A stretch of 64,000 nt of DNA from CAVVDT01 sp963747005 (GTDB lineage Bacteria > Pseudomonadota > Alphaproteobacteria > Rhizobiales > Aestuariivirgaceae), in NCBI GenBank assembly GCA_963747005.1, contig CAVVDT010000003.1, positions 558,001 to 622,000 of the forward strand, written 5' to 3'. Shown one piece after another: positions 48,598 through 57,233 of the stretch (position 1 is its first letter; the number at the start of each line of letters is the position of its first letter). The position numbers were made by a program, and so were the translations under genes. The notes below the pieces were generated by a model. It saw only the letters and a list, made by a program, of their open reading frames with translations. It did not search any database and was not told the DNA's origin.

Positions 48598-50148
48598 TCA
48601 GTCCCAGAAGGCCCGGGATTTCCTGAGTTTGCGCCACAAGGCCGTGGTCCCGCTCCACTGCATCTCTGCCCGGGTCTGGCTGGCACCAATGACCCATCCG
48701 ATGGGACGCTGCAAACCAGGGTCATGGGCGAACCGCGGATGCGAATTGGCGAACAACTTCTTCATCACGACGACATCGTTCAGGTCGCCGAAGGCCACTT
48801 GCAGATCCTTGAGACATTGCAAGAAGCGTCTTGCTCGCTTTGTCGGGAATAGCGGAGCGAAGAACTCCACCGCGTAACGCAGTTTCTTGAGTTCCTTGCG
48901 CAGCTCATGCCGCTGGGCAGGGGTCAGGTTCGCCAGATGGCGGGCGCGCTTGCCCACCTCCACCCAGCGCCTGGCGAGCGCAGCGCGCGCCAGCTTCCTG
49001 ACCGGCGCTTGCATTCTGGCGGCTTGCCCGACATCGGATGTTTTGATCCAGGCGCGCGTTTCGACAAAGCGCACGAGGTCGATCAACATGGCCTGAGTGC
49101 GGCCATCGATCAAGATGGCGCGCAGTTGCTCGCGAACCCCTGCTGCTTCACTGCGCAGCGCTTCGGCAAGGAATGGCAATCCGCTCTCGTCGGGATGGGC
49201 TTCAGCTTGCTTCACGACGACAGCGTTGGTTATCGCATCGAGGTCGCGCAGGCGTCCGACCTCGCGCCCGAGCCAGCGGGCCTCGGCGGTGAGCCGCGCC
49301 ATCTCGGCGCCGCCCACTACAGGGGTGAACACAGCAAAGGCGCTGCGCAGCCGCCGCAGGCCTACCCGAAGCTGATGTGGCCCTTCCGGGTCATCCAGTT
49401 TCTCGATCACACCTATGTTGGAGGCGATCTGGTCGATACATTCGCGCAAGATGTCGCGCGCCGCCTGCTCGGCGGTCTGCTTTGGGTGGAGAGCAACGGC
49501 GTGGGCGCTTCTGGGTGCGACCGCTACATCGATCCGCCCTTCCCGGGCGAGCATATACCCGCGCGCGCCTTTGGACAGTTTGGAGAAGGTGAGCCCGCCG
49601 TTGGGAAAGATTTCATGGGCGATGTCGAACAGACCCTCCACACGACCATCGAGCAATTCGATCTCAACCTCGCACAGTTCCTGGTGCCGCTGCGCTGTCC
49701 GGATCTCGCCAACGTCCAGTGAGAGCATCGCACGGGTGCCGTCCTCAAGGCATACCTCGCCTCGCGTCCGTTTCATCACCGTCTCGCAAACGGGTGAGAG
49801 AGGCGTGCCGTTCACAAGCTTTGTGATGTGTTCGCGCAGAGACCGGTCCGCAATGGCTTCCAGGTTTGCCATCCCGCCGGGCGCAGGTATCTCAAACTCC
49901 TCGACTTGCGAAAGTCCGCCGTGAATTTGCCCTTTGGTCTTGACCGTTTGAATCCAGCACCGGCCATCGCGCCGCAAACGCAAGACAATGCCCGCCTCCC
50001 ACAGCACATGGTCCGGCGTGTCCAGATAGGTACTCTTGAGCATGCTTGATGTGGGCTGGCCGCTCATCAACTTCGAAATCTGGCCACGCGTCCAGAATTG
50101 CCTGGCCGTCGGCTCGTCGATGGTGAATTTGAGTTCGATTTCATTCAT
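48598..50148 (-). CDS. CYTH-CHAD domain protein
   Basis: A 516-residue fusion. Residues 1-200 form a CYTH triphosphate tunnel domain: MNEIELKFTI with the ExExK signature, STYLDTPDHVLWEAGIVLRL, then TVKTKGQ, EIELLDG and FSKLSKGARGYML. Residues about 230-500 form a CHAD helical domain with the histidine-rich sites PEGPHQLRVGLRRLRSAFAV and AQRHELRKELKKLRYAVEFF. CHAD domains bind polyphosphate granules and CYTH domains hydrolyse or bind tripolyphosphate. Its position next to ppk2 fits polyphosphate metabolism. ATG at 50148. Intact. Confidence 0.92.
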   Translation of the reverse strand: MNEIELKFTIDEPTARQFWTRGQISKLMSGQPTSSMLKSTYLDTPDHVLWEAGIVLRLRRDGRCWIQTVKTKGQIHGGLSQVEEFEIPAPGGMANLEAIADRSLREHITKLVNGTPLSPVCETVMKRTRGEVCLEDGTRAMLSLDVGEIRTAQRHQELCEVEIELLDGRVEGLFDIAHEIFPNGGLTFSKLSKGARGYMLAREGRIDVAVAPRSAHAVALHPKQTAEQAARDILRECIDQIASNIGVIEKLDDPEGPHQLRVGLRRLRSAFAVFTPVVGGAEMARLTAEARWLGREVGRLRDLDAITNAVVVKQAEAHPDESGLPFLAEALRSEAAGVREQLRAILIDGRTQAMLIDLVRFVETRAWIKTSDVGQAARMQAPVRKLARAALARRWVEVGKRARHLANLTPAQRHELRKELKKLRYAVEFFAPLFPTKRARRFLQCLKDLQVAFGDLNDVVVMKKLFANSHPRFAHDPGLQRPIGWVIGASQTRAEMQWSGTTALWRKLRKSRAFWD

Positions 50149-50237
50149 GTTGTGCTACCTGCCGCACAGGTGCCGTTCAGGTGAATCTTATGACCAAGAC
50201 GCCCGGCGAAAATGGCTAGATCGCCAACCTGGCAATG

Positions 50238-50312
50238 TTATCTCAGCCCGAAGTACCCCAGAACAAAGAGGACGATCACGATTGCTCCGACGAGCCATAT
50301 CAGTTTGTTCAC
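50238..50312 (-). CDS. 24-residue membrane peptide
   Basis: MNKLIWLVGAIVIVLFVLGY FGLR from a GTG at 50312, with GGAGTAACCGAAA upstream. A single hydrophobic helix with a basic end. A well-placed ribosome site and an upstream copy of the 16-bp motif support it. Confidence 0.5.
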   Translation of the reverse strand: MNKLIWLVGAIVIVLFVLGYFGLR

Positions 50313-50428
50313 TTTCGGTTACTCCGTGTTTCCGACACTTGTAGGATCCTTCGAGCGGCGCGCTTGGGCCTTGTCGGTGAAATTGATTGCCCTATTCAAT
50401 CGAAGGTGGGCCCATTACCAAATGAAGG

Positions 50429-50446
50429 TTGTATAGAATTGCTCAT
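50429..50446 (-). promoter_or_regulatory. 16-bp palindrome motif, copy 10
   Basis: On the - strand ATGAGCAATTCTATACAA; the left half-site is perfect and the right has two mismatches. It lies 116 bases before the 24-residue gene. Confidence 0.45.
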
Positions 50447-50627
50447 GTCTGGGGGGTTAACGTCAGAATTCCACTGGACTTATCAGGCAAACAGAGCGTG
50501 CATGGAGGGGTAGTCGGCGGGATGAAACCTGTCTCCTTGGCCACGGCACCTCTGCACCCCGCCATGTCGCGGGCCTTTGGTGGTGCGGGCACCGGAATGT
50601 CCGATGCCGTAACTGAAGGAGGCAGAG

Positions 50628-50912
50628 ATGACCATTGTGCCGCAGAATTCCGAAGCCGACACAGCGAAATCGCCGACGAATACGAAGCACACTTCGACAA
50701 AAGGTGAGACCAAGACCGAGATGATCCTGAAGCTGCTGCGCCGCAAGGGAGGCACGAGCCTATCTGAGTTGCAGGAGCGCACCGGCTGGCAAGCTCATAG
50801 TGTGCGGGGATTTCTATCGGGAACGTTGAAGAAGAAGAATCTATCGGTGACAAGCGCTGTCACCGAAAAAGGCATCCGCCGCTATCGGATTGTCGAACAG
50901 GCGTCGCAGTGA
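50628..50912 (+). CDS. DUF3489 protein
   Basis: A 94-residue protein with a winged-helix-like C-terminus: TKTEMILKLLRRKGGTSLSE, LQERTGWQAHSVRGFLSGTL, KKKNLSVTSAVTEKGIRRYR. This is the DUF3489 signature. The N-terminal 25 residues are polar and probably disordered. It is the first gene of the DUF3489-DUF2924-recombinase module found in many alphaproteobacterial islands. A DNA-binding regulatory or directionality role is plausible but unproven. The DUF2924 gene begins 4 bases after its stop. Confidence 0.85.
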   Translation: MTIVPQNSEADTAKSPTNTKHTSTKGETKTEMILKLLRRKGGTSLSELQERTGWQAHSVRGFLSGTLKKKNLSVTSAVTEKGIRRYRIVEQASQ

Positions 50913-50916
50913 GCAG

Positions 50917-51342
50917 ATGCCTGCGTCGAATGACATTGCGGAGGAGATCGCCCGGCTGGGCGATCTCACGCGTAAAGAACTGATCGAAAGGTGGATTGGG
51001 AGATTCGGCCACGCACCGCCTAAAGGTCTGAGCAAGCGGTTGCTCGAGCTGTCGGCGGCATACGCGCTGCAGGCAATGGCCTTTGGCGGCCTCAGGCCTG
51101 CGTTGCGGAAGGCTCTCGAGGCGGCTATCGATCTGGACGCTGGCCCTGCAAGGCCGGTGGGTGGTCCGGCCGCGATCAGGCCCGGCACCCGGTTGGTCCG
51201 GGTCTGGAATGGTCGCACGCACCATGTCGAGGTGGCTGAAAACGGGTTCCTGTGGAATGAACAGCATTATCGCTCGCTCAGCGCTGTTGCCCGGGAGATC
51301 ACCGGTGCACACTGGTCAGGCCCGAGGTTCTTCGGCCTATGA
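50917..51342 (+). CDS. DUF2924 protein
   Basis: A 141-residue protein typical of DUF2924: DIAEEIARLGDLTRKELIER, WIGRFGHAPPKGLSKRLLEL, and the conserved C-terminal GTRLVRVWNGRTHHVEVAEN, GFLWNEQHYRSLSAVAREIT, G-HWSGPRFFGL. The latter half is a recombinase-linked domain of unknown function. It ends in an ATGA overlap with the recombinase, so the two are translationally coupled and likely act together. Confidence 0.88.
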   Translation: MPASNDIAEEIARLGDLTRKELIERWIGRFGHAPPKGLSKRLLELSAAYALQAMAFGGLRPALRKALEAAIDLDAGPARPVGGPAAIRPGTRLVRVWNGRTHHVEVAENGFLWNEQHYRSLSAVAREITGAHWSGPRFFGL

Positions 51343-53030
51343 GCAAGATCATATTCCGCTGCGCCATCTACACCCGCAAGTCGACGGAAGAGGGACTCGA
51401 GCAGGAGTTCAACTCCCTCGATGCCCAGCGCGAGGCCTGTGCTGCCTACATTATCTCACAGACAAGCCTCGGCTGGAAAGCCATTACCAGACGCTACGAC
51501 GACGGGGGAATCTCCGGGGGAACCATGGAACGGCCCGCTCTTCAGGATCTTCTGGACGACATCACGTCAGGACGGGTCGACGTGGTGGTGGTCTACAAGA
51601 TCGACCGACTGACCCGGTCGCTTATGGACTTTGCCCGCATCGTCGAGGTGTTCGATCGGCATGAGGTGTCCTTCGTTTCGGTCACCCAGCAGTTCAATAC
51701 CACGACTTCCATGGGGCGATTGACCCTGAATGTGCTTCTGTCTTTTGCCCAGTTCGAACGCGAGGTGACCGCCGAGCGGATCAGGGACAAAATCACCGCC
51801 TCCAAGAAGAAGGGGATGTGGATGGGAGGCACAGTGCCTATCGGCTACCGGTCCGAGGACAAGCGTCTTGTCATCGAGCCTGGGGAAGCTGGAATTGTCC
51901 GGCAGTTGTTCCGCCTCTATCTCGAAATCGGATCCGTCCGCAAACTCAAGGAAAGGGTTGATGAACTCGGGCTGAGGACCCCCAAGCGCCCCTTGCGGAA
52001 AGGCAAGCCCGGCGGCGACAGACCGTTTTCTCGCGGGCATCTCTACTGGCTTCTGTCCAATCCGCTCTATGTCGGCGATGTTCGCCATGGCGACAAGATC
52101 TGGCCGGGTCAGCATGACGCGATCATCGATCGCGAAACCTGGGATGCGGTCCGGAACAGTCTTTCCGACCAGGCGCCGGCGATCAGACAGGGCGCCAGGA
52201 TGGGTCGCAAGAGTTTGCTGGCAGGCCTTCTCTTTGACGAGACCGGGGATCGCCTGTCGCCGTCCCATGCGGTCAAGGATGGTCGGCGCTACCGCTACTA
52301 CATTTCCCACCGGCTGATGCAGGCCCGCAAGCGCGATGAGGCGGGCTGGCGGCTGCCGGCGGAAGAACTGGAAGCCACGGTCCTGACCGCGCTTGCCGAT
52401 CTGTTGGGAGACCAGAAACGGCTGATGCAAGCCGTTGGTGTGCAGGGCAGGGATCCTGCGGCCATCCGGCAGGCAATGGATCGTTCGAGTGGACTTGCTG
52501 CTTCCGCAACCGAGCAATCCTCGTCGTGCTACGAGTCTGTCCGGCTGATCGTCAGAAAGATTGTGGTGGCACCGCAACAGCTAACCCTCATGCTGTCGTA
52601 CCAGGGCCTCTGCAATGCGCTCGGGATCGCGATTGATGGAGCATCGCAGTCCGCTGACACCGTCATCCATCTTCCCTTCACACTCCGCCGTCGTGGTGTC
52701 GAAGCGCGGTTGGTCATCGGTGGGACGGAACAGCCAACATCGCGCATCGACACCAGGCTGGTGAAAACCATCGCGCAGGCCCATCACTGGATGGCCTGCC
52801 TCGCCGCGGGCGATTCCTCGGTAATCGAACTCGCCCGCGAGGTCGGACTCGATGATGGCGAAATCAGCCGGGTACTGCCTCTCGCATGTCTTGCCCCTGA
52901 CATCATTGAGGCAATCCTGCGCGGCCGCCAGCCTGTCGAACTGACAGCCAGGCGCCTCAAGCGTCTCAAGCCGCTGCCTCCCTCGTGGGCCGATCAGCGC
53001 AAGCTCCTCGGTTTCGCAGCGGTCGACTGA
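51339..53030 (+). CDS. Large serine recombinase
   Basis: A 563-residue recombinase. The resolvase domain has the catalytic serine 15 (AIYTRKST) and motifs YDDGGISGGTMERPALQDLL and YKIDRLTRSLMDFARIVEVF. A recombinase domain (YLEIGSVRKLKERVDELGLR; NPLYVGDVRHGDKIWPGQHD) and a C-terminal DNA-binding region ending LKRLKPLPPSWADQRKLLGF follow. Unlike the recombinase at 3130-5202 it has no excisionase-like end. It lies 206 bases from a tRNA-Val 3' end copy, suggesting integration beside that gene. Fragments of the same family occur at 9578-10171 and 28478-28620. Intact. Confidence 0.92.
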   Translation: MSKIIFRCAIYTRKSTEEGLEQEFNSLDAQREACAAYIISQTSLGWKAITRRYDDGGISGGTMERPALQDLLDDITSGRVDVVVVYKIDRLTRSLMDFARIVEVFDRHEVSFVSVTQQFNTTTSMGRLTLNVLLSFAQFEREVTAERIRDKITASKKKGMWMGGTVPIGYRSEDKRLVIEPGEAGIVRQLFRLYLEIGSVRKLKERVDELGLRTPKRPLRKGKPGGDRPFSRGHLYWLLSNPLYVGDVRHGDKIWPGQHDAIIDRETWDAVRNSLSDQAPAIRQGARMGRKSLLAGLLFDETGDRLSPSHAVKDGRRYRYYISHRLMQARKRDEAGWRLPAEELEATVLTALADLLGDQKRLMQAVGVQGRDPAAIRQAMDRSSGLAASATEQSSSCYESVRLIVRKIVVAPQQLTLMLSYQGLCNALGIAIDGASQSADTVIHLPFTLRRRGVEARLVIGGTEQPTSRIDTRLVKTIAQAHHWMACLAAGDSSVIELAREVGLDDGEISRVLPLACLAPDIIEAILRGRQPVELTARRLKRLKPLPPSWADQRKLLGFAAVD

Positions 53031-53236
53031 CTTGAACGAGCACAATACCTTGCATCACGGCGCCAAAGTCTTGGACGCCAGAATTCCGCAACAGAGACGA
53101 AGCGGCATTTCGGGCGACTTCGAGCAGTGGATGGCCGTCTCGCGTCCTGGGTTTCCTGAAAGCACCCTCACAAAACCGGGGAAATTCGTGTTTTTCTGGA
53201 GCGAATCGGAAAAGGTCGGGAGACATGAGGACTGGA

Positions 53237-53290
53237 TGGTGGGCGGCACTGGACTCGAACCAGTGACCCCTGCGATGTGAACACAGTGCT
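53237..53290 (-). repeat. Left attachment repeat (partial tRNA-Val)
   Basis: Identical over 54 bases to 61912-61965. It covers the T-arm, variable loop, part of the anticodon arm and the CCA end. Sequence after 53290 departs from the tRNA, although CTGAGCTAGCCGG at 53327 recalls its 5' half. Confidence 0.9.
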
Positions 53291-53923
53291 TATGCAGCGA
53301 AGCTGCTTGCGATGCTGACGCATCTGTACCCCTGAGCTAGCCGGAATCCCCTTTCAATCTCAATGGCTTACTTACGGCGAGCATTCTAACACCTCCCGCG
53401 ATTCAATCAAGTGTGATGAGAGAACAAAAGAGGGGTTTGGTGTGCCCGTTGTGCCCGTAGTGTGCCAGGATTGTGCCAAGGGTGTGCCAGCCACCAAGCT
53501 CGCTTAGTCCAACTCCCACCCCATCGCTCTCAAGATGACCAAGAGCAGACCGAGGCCAAAGAGAAAATGCGGGAGGTACGCCCATTGGTGAATCTCCCGG
53601 TTGTCTACGCGAACGGCAACCGTGGTCGGGAACAGCAGAGCTAACAGCTTCTTCAACATTGCCTATGTGTGCCTGCTATGAGTGCATACTTCCTCTAGCC
53701 TGCAGCTAATTCGTGTAGGTTGGATCAATATTATAGCCCCAAATTGAACCATCAGGCTTGCCACCAACCTCCGCTCTTGCGCTCTTGCATTGGCTATAGA
53801 GGGCTATCCCACGGGATGGAGACAAGGGGGGAGATGGGGGCCTAGGGGGTGGCCTTGCGGTAGTGTATTCGGCCTAAAAATTTGCTCGCAGAAATTATGG
53901 CCGGTCAAGTGGCCGAACTCAGC
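53291..53923. other. Featureless island DNA
   Basis: Apart from the tRNA-like 53327-53339 stretch, I see no gene with family resemblance or a ribosome site in this segment. Confidence 0.5.
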
Positions 53924-54512
53924 CTATTGCCCCTTCGGCTTCCATTCAGCCGCGAGCCTTTGTGCCTCCGCCTCCTGTTCGGGGCTCATTAAATTCAAAA
54001 GCATATATTTCTTAAGCGCAGCCCTCTGAAGTCCTGCCCTTGCCGCTAGATCGTACCATTTATATGCAATAACGTAATCTCGAGTGACACCAACTCCAGT
54101 GGCATACATTGAGGCGAGATTGTATTGCGCCTTGGCAAATCCATTTTCTGCCGATTTCCGATACCAGTTGACAGCCTCCGAGTAATTCTGAGCGATCCCC
54201 ATGCCTCGATCATACATTCCACCCAATTCGAATTGTGCGTGCGGCTCCCCTTGTTCTGCGGCCTTTCTGTACCAATAAGCGGCCTTCTCAAAATCCTTTG
54301 GTACCCCCTGACCATCAAGGTAGCAGGCTCCCATCATGGCTTCAGCGATGGGGTTTCCTCGTTGCAGCGAGTGGAATCAGCAAACTCACTGCTTGTTCGC
54401 TGGCACCACTTTGAAGCATAGCCCATGCTCTCCGGATATCCTCTGGGGCACCTGCCAAGGCAGCGGCTGTCATCGACACGAGCAAATACAGTGTCAGCAG
54501 ACGTTTCAGCAT
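53924..54512 (-). pseudogene. Secreted Sel1-repeat protein, frameshifted
   Basis: The 5' part (54512 down to about 54345) encodes a signal peptide, LKRLLTLYLLVSMTAAALAG, and APEDIRRAWAMLQSGASEQA. The 3' part in another frame has three to four Sel1 repeats: MMGACYLDGQGVPKDFEKAA, YWYRKAAEQGEPHAQFELGG, GVGVTRDYVIAYKWYDLAAR. The break is one extra A in a GGAAAC run near 54357. The intact protein would have about 195 residues. Confidence 0.8.
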
Positions 54513-55154
54513 TGTTCTTGCCTCCCAATATCTTGAACTCAATCACACCGGCATGATGGGTTGAGAATGTCCCTACATAACTTCAGCGACCTCCACCGGC
54601 AAATATATGTAATACTCCCGTATACCTCTAGAATCGATTTCGAAAGGCGTACAGAGAGTTTATCTGCCTCAACATCCATCTCTGCGGGTAGGAAATAGGG
54701 TAGGAAATACCCTATGAAATTTGGCCATTGGGCCTCCTTGTTGAGTGTGCAGGTTTAGAAATGAAAAGCCCATAAAATCATAGTATATCAATTAGTTATG
54801 CGTGAACCCATCTTGAACGCAGGGTTTGCCCTAGGCTCTCTGGTGGCTGCAACTTCAAGCGCATCAAAGTTCAACACACTCTATCTCGGCACAGAAGTTG
54901 ACCATGAACTCCGGGCACAGGGACATGAGGATGCTATTCCGCTACAGTCACGCCACGAGAGCGGCCATCAAGGAAAAGCTATGTGAATAACCGACCGGCG
55001 GAATCGCCGAACAGGCAAACAGACGCGGAGACACAGGCAAGTCTTGACGCGAACATCCTCATTGTGCTGCCCTCAAAAATGACCCACTCAGGTCGGGACG
55101 ACGCAGGCATCTAGACCCTTTTGAGCCCACAAACCCACCCTTGGGAGCCCAATC
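54513..55154. other. Mostly featureless; tyrosine integrase scar at 54904-54990
   Basis: The + strand reads SGHRDMRMLFRYSHATRAAI then KEKLCE and a stop, matching the last residues of tyrosine integrases (compare SGHRDARMLLRYAHA in the 60788-61804 enzyme). It is the end of another integrase gene. Nothing else recognisable. Confidence 0.6.
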
Positions 55155-56714
55155 GTGACTAACTCCGAGATAGAAGGCTTTGACCCCCTTGCCGAAAGCT
55201 CTATACCAGGTGGTTTTGAGAAAAACTCTTGCTGAAGAAGCCATACGTCGTGAAGTTTTAAATATTCTAAAAAGTTATACCGGGTATTTTGATTTATTCT
55301 CCGAGCTCTGCCAGAACGCCCTTGACGCGATCGACCTACGTGCGGCCAAACAAGAGGCCGACTATAAACCATATTTAATTATCGAAATTGATATTTCAAA
55401 TAATCGCATTGCCGTTACAGACAACGGCATTGGAATGTCATTGAACGAATTCAAGTTTTGCTTCCGTCCAAATGTGAGTTTTAAGACGCGAAAGGAATCG
55501 AGAGGACATAAGGGTGTTGGAGCCACTTTTGTGGCGTACGGCTTTCAAGCAGTGAAACTACAAACCAAACAAGATGGCCATGCGATTGCCGGTCAGTTGC
55601 GAAATGGTCGCAGATGGGCTGAAGATCAAAGTTCGTCATTTGATCGCCCCCGTTTCGAGGCAATGGATTATAATTGCCCCGACCTATTAAACGAACCTTC
55701 TGGTACGCGAGTGGAGGTCTTTATCGAGGAGAAGCAGCGACCGCAACTTGCATGGATCCAAGCTAGCAACGCTCAACAGTGGCTTGACATATTACGCATC
55801 AAAACACCGCTGGGCGGTATCTACCTAAGCGCCCAAAGCCGCGATATTGACCCCGAGGTCGTTGTGCGCGTATCGGATCTGACAGGGACGAACACAAGCC
55901 TTTCCGCAAGGAACGTTGATTACTACTATCCACACGAAATTCCCATACTTACAGAAATACTCAATCTATGTCAGCCATTGACAAGGCAATAACTTCAATC
56001 GCTGGCGATCCAGCAACTCGAATGCAGCGTCTACCGGACGCTTTCCGACGCCTTGATGGCATTTGGGAGGTATGGAGGGCTGATGAAATCCTGAACAATC
56101 CAATTCTCACGCGAAACTTAGATGAAGATCAGAAAATTTTAATACGGCGACATAATATCACCATCTATGCTTGCTTTCTTAGTTCCGCAACTACATGGAC
56201 TACATTTCAACGCGATGCCTTGCGGGTGCGCCCTAACGCGGTGCTACTTCGGGGTGGCTTACAACTCGCTTCTGATTTTATGCCACAGGGAGATTTAATG
56301 GTAATCCCTCTGACAAGCACTATTGGCTATCAAGCTAACACACATATTGTAGTACATCTCACCGATGGGAACCCAGACATGGGTCGGAAGGTGTTCCAAC
56401 CAGAGATAAAAGCTTTGGCTGAGGAGATGTCTCGGAGAATAGTCGATATACTAAAGAGATACCTCAGCCTGATGCGCGAGGATACCGGCGCACCATCTGT
56501 AAATGTAGCTCGAGAACTAAGAGAATATGAAAAACTTAAGGAGAAACACAGAGATGAACATCCACTAAGCTACAAACATGGAGAAAATAAATTATCTTTA
56601 TTGTCACTACCTCAAAAAGAACAAGACGTGGTAGCGCTTTTTCACGAATTGCTGGGAATGGGCATTTTACGGGGTTACGGTATTTTTTCTACCAGTGAGA
56701 ACGAAAAGGTATGA
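55155..56714 (+). pseudogene. GHKL (HSP90-like) ATPase, frameshifted
   Basis: Three frames compose one protein. VTNSEIEGFDPLAESSIPGG begins at a GTG (55155, GGGAG upstream). After an extra A in AAAAA near 55224 it continues TLAEEAIRREVLNILKSYTG with the ATPase motifs ELCQNALDAID, AVTDNGIGM and GHKGVGATFVAYG. After YYYPHEIPILTEI near 55965 a second shift leads to MSAIDKAITSIAGDPATRMQ and a further 245 residues. This is a Bergerat-fold ATPase of the HSP90/MORC type; such proteins occur in bacterial defence loci. The two halves may also be read as separate polypeptides. Confidence 0.65.
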
Positions 56715-56969
56715 TTTATTATTTTTTAACCCAATATGAAGGAGATAATTATGCATATAGCAAAGATAATAAGCTGGGCGTCAGTCGAAATATCGTCGAT
56801 GGCAAAGAGTTGATACCGATGATTTTGGAATACAAGTATGATTTCGGATGCATTGGTAGGGGATATTTTCAAAGAGATCAAATTCCTCAGTGATATAAAA
56901 AAATGCTCGTATGTTGGTGCATTGGAGATAGACTCCGGAATGAATATACGGTTCGTTCCTTTCTCGTAG
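56711..56969 (+). pseudogene. Broken gene downstream of the GHKL ATPase
   Basis: MIYYFLTQYEGDNYAYSKDN starts at 56711 on the overlap ATGA with the preceding frame, and after about 45 residues the sense passes to another frame (MISDALVGDIFKEIKFLSDI, 56838-56969). Both parts have AT-rich codon use like their neighbour. Family not recognised; presumably the second gene of the same operon. Confidence 0.4.
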
Positions 56970-57172
56970 GTGACGAGGGAGCGCGACGATCAATATTTGG
57001 ATCGACTCACGCGGTCTTCCAGGAGCGAGAGAAACGATTTGAACTGTTGTGTTTGTCGGATCTTTTTAGTTTCTTGGTTGACCCAGAGGCGGAAGTTGCG
57101 AGACAGAGTGAGCTTTATAGCTAACCATGGGCCAAGTCGCCAACACGCATGTGGACGTTAATGATGAGAGAA

Positions 57173-57200
57173 CTCCCCCCACCGTTTCCAGCAGGGGGAG
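57173..57200. terminator. GC-rich hairpin between convergent relics
   Basis: CTCCCCC (57173-57179) pairs with GGGGGAG (57194-57200), followed by TATCTTGG. Placed between convergent gene relics. Confidence 0.5.
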
Positions 57201-57233
57201 TATCTTGGTGCGTGAGCCTACTCGGTGATTTCT

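Noticed and set aside
53032..53280. An 82-codon frame ending VGGTGLEPVTPAM
   Set aside because: Its C-terminus is antisense tRNA-Val sequence, a known annotation artefact.
54798..54986. A 62-codon + strand gene
   Set aside because: Another frame of the same bases matches an integrase C-terminus, so this frame is a shadow.
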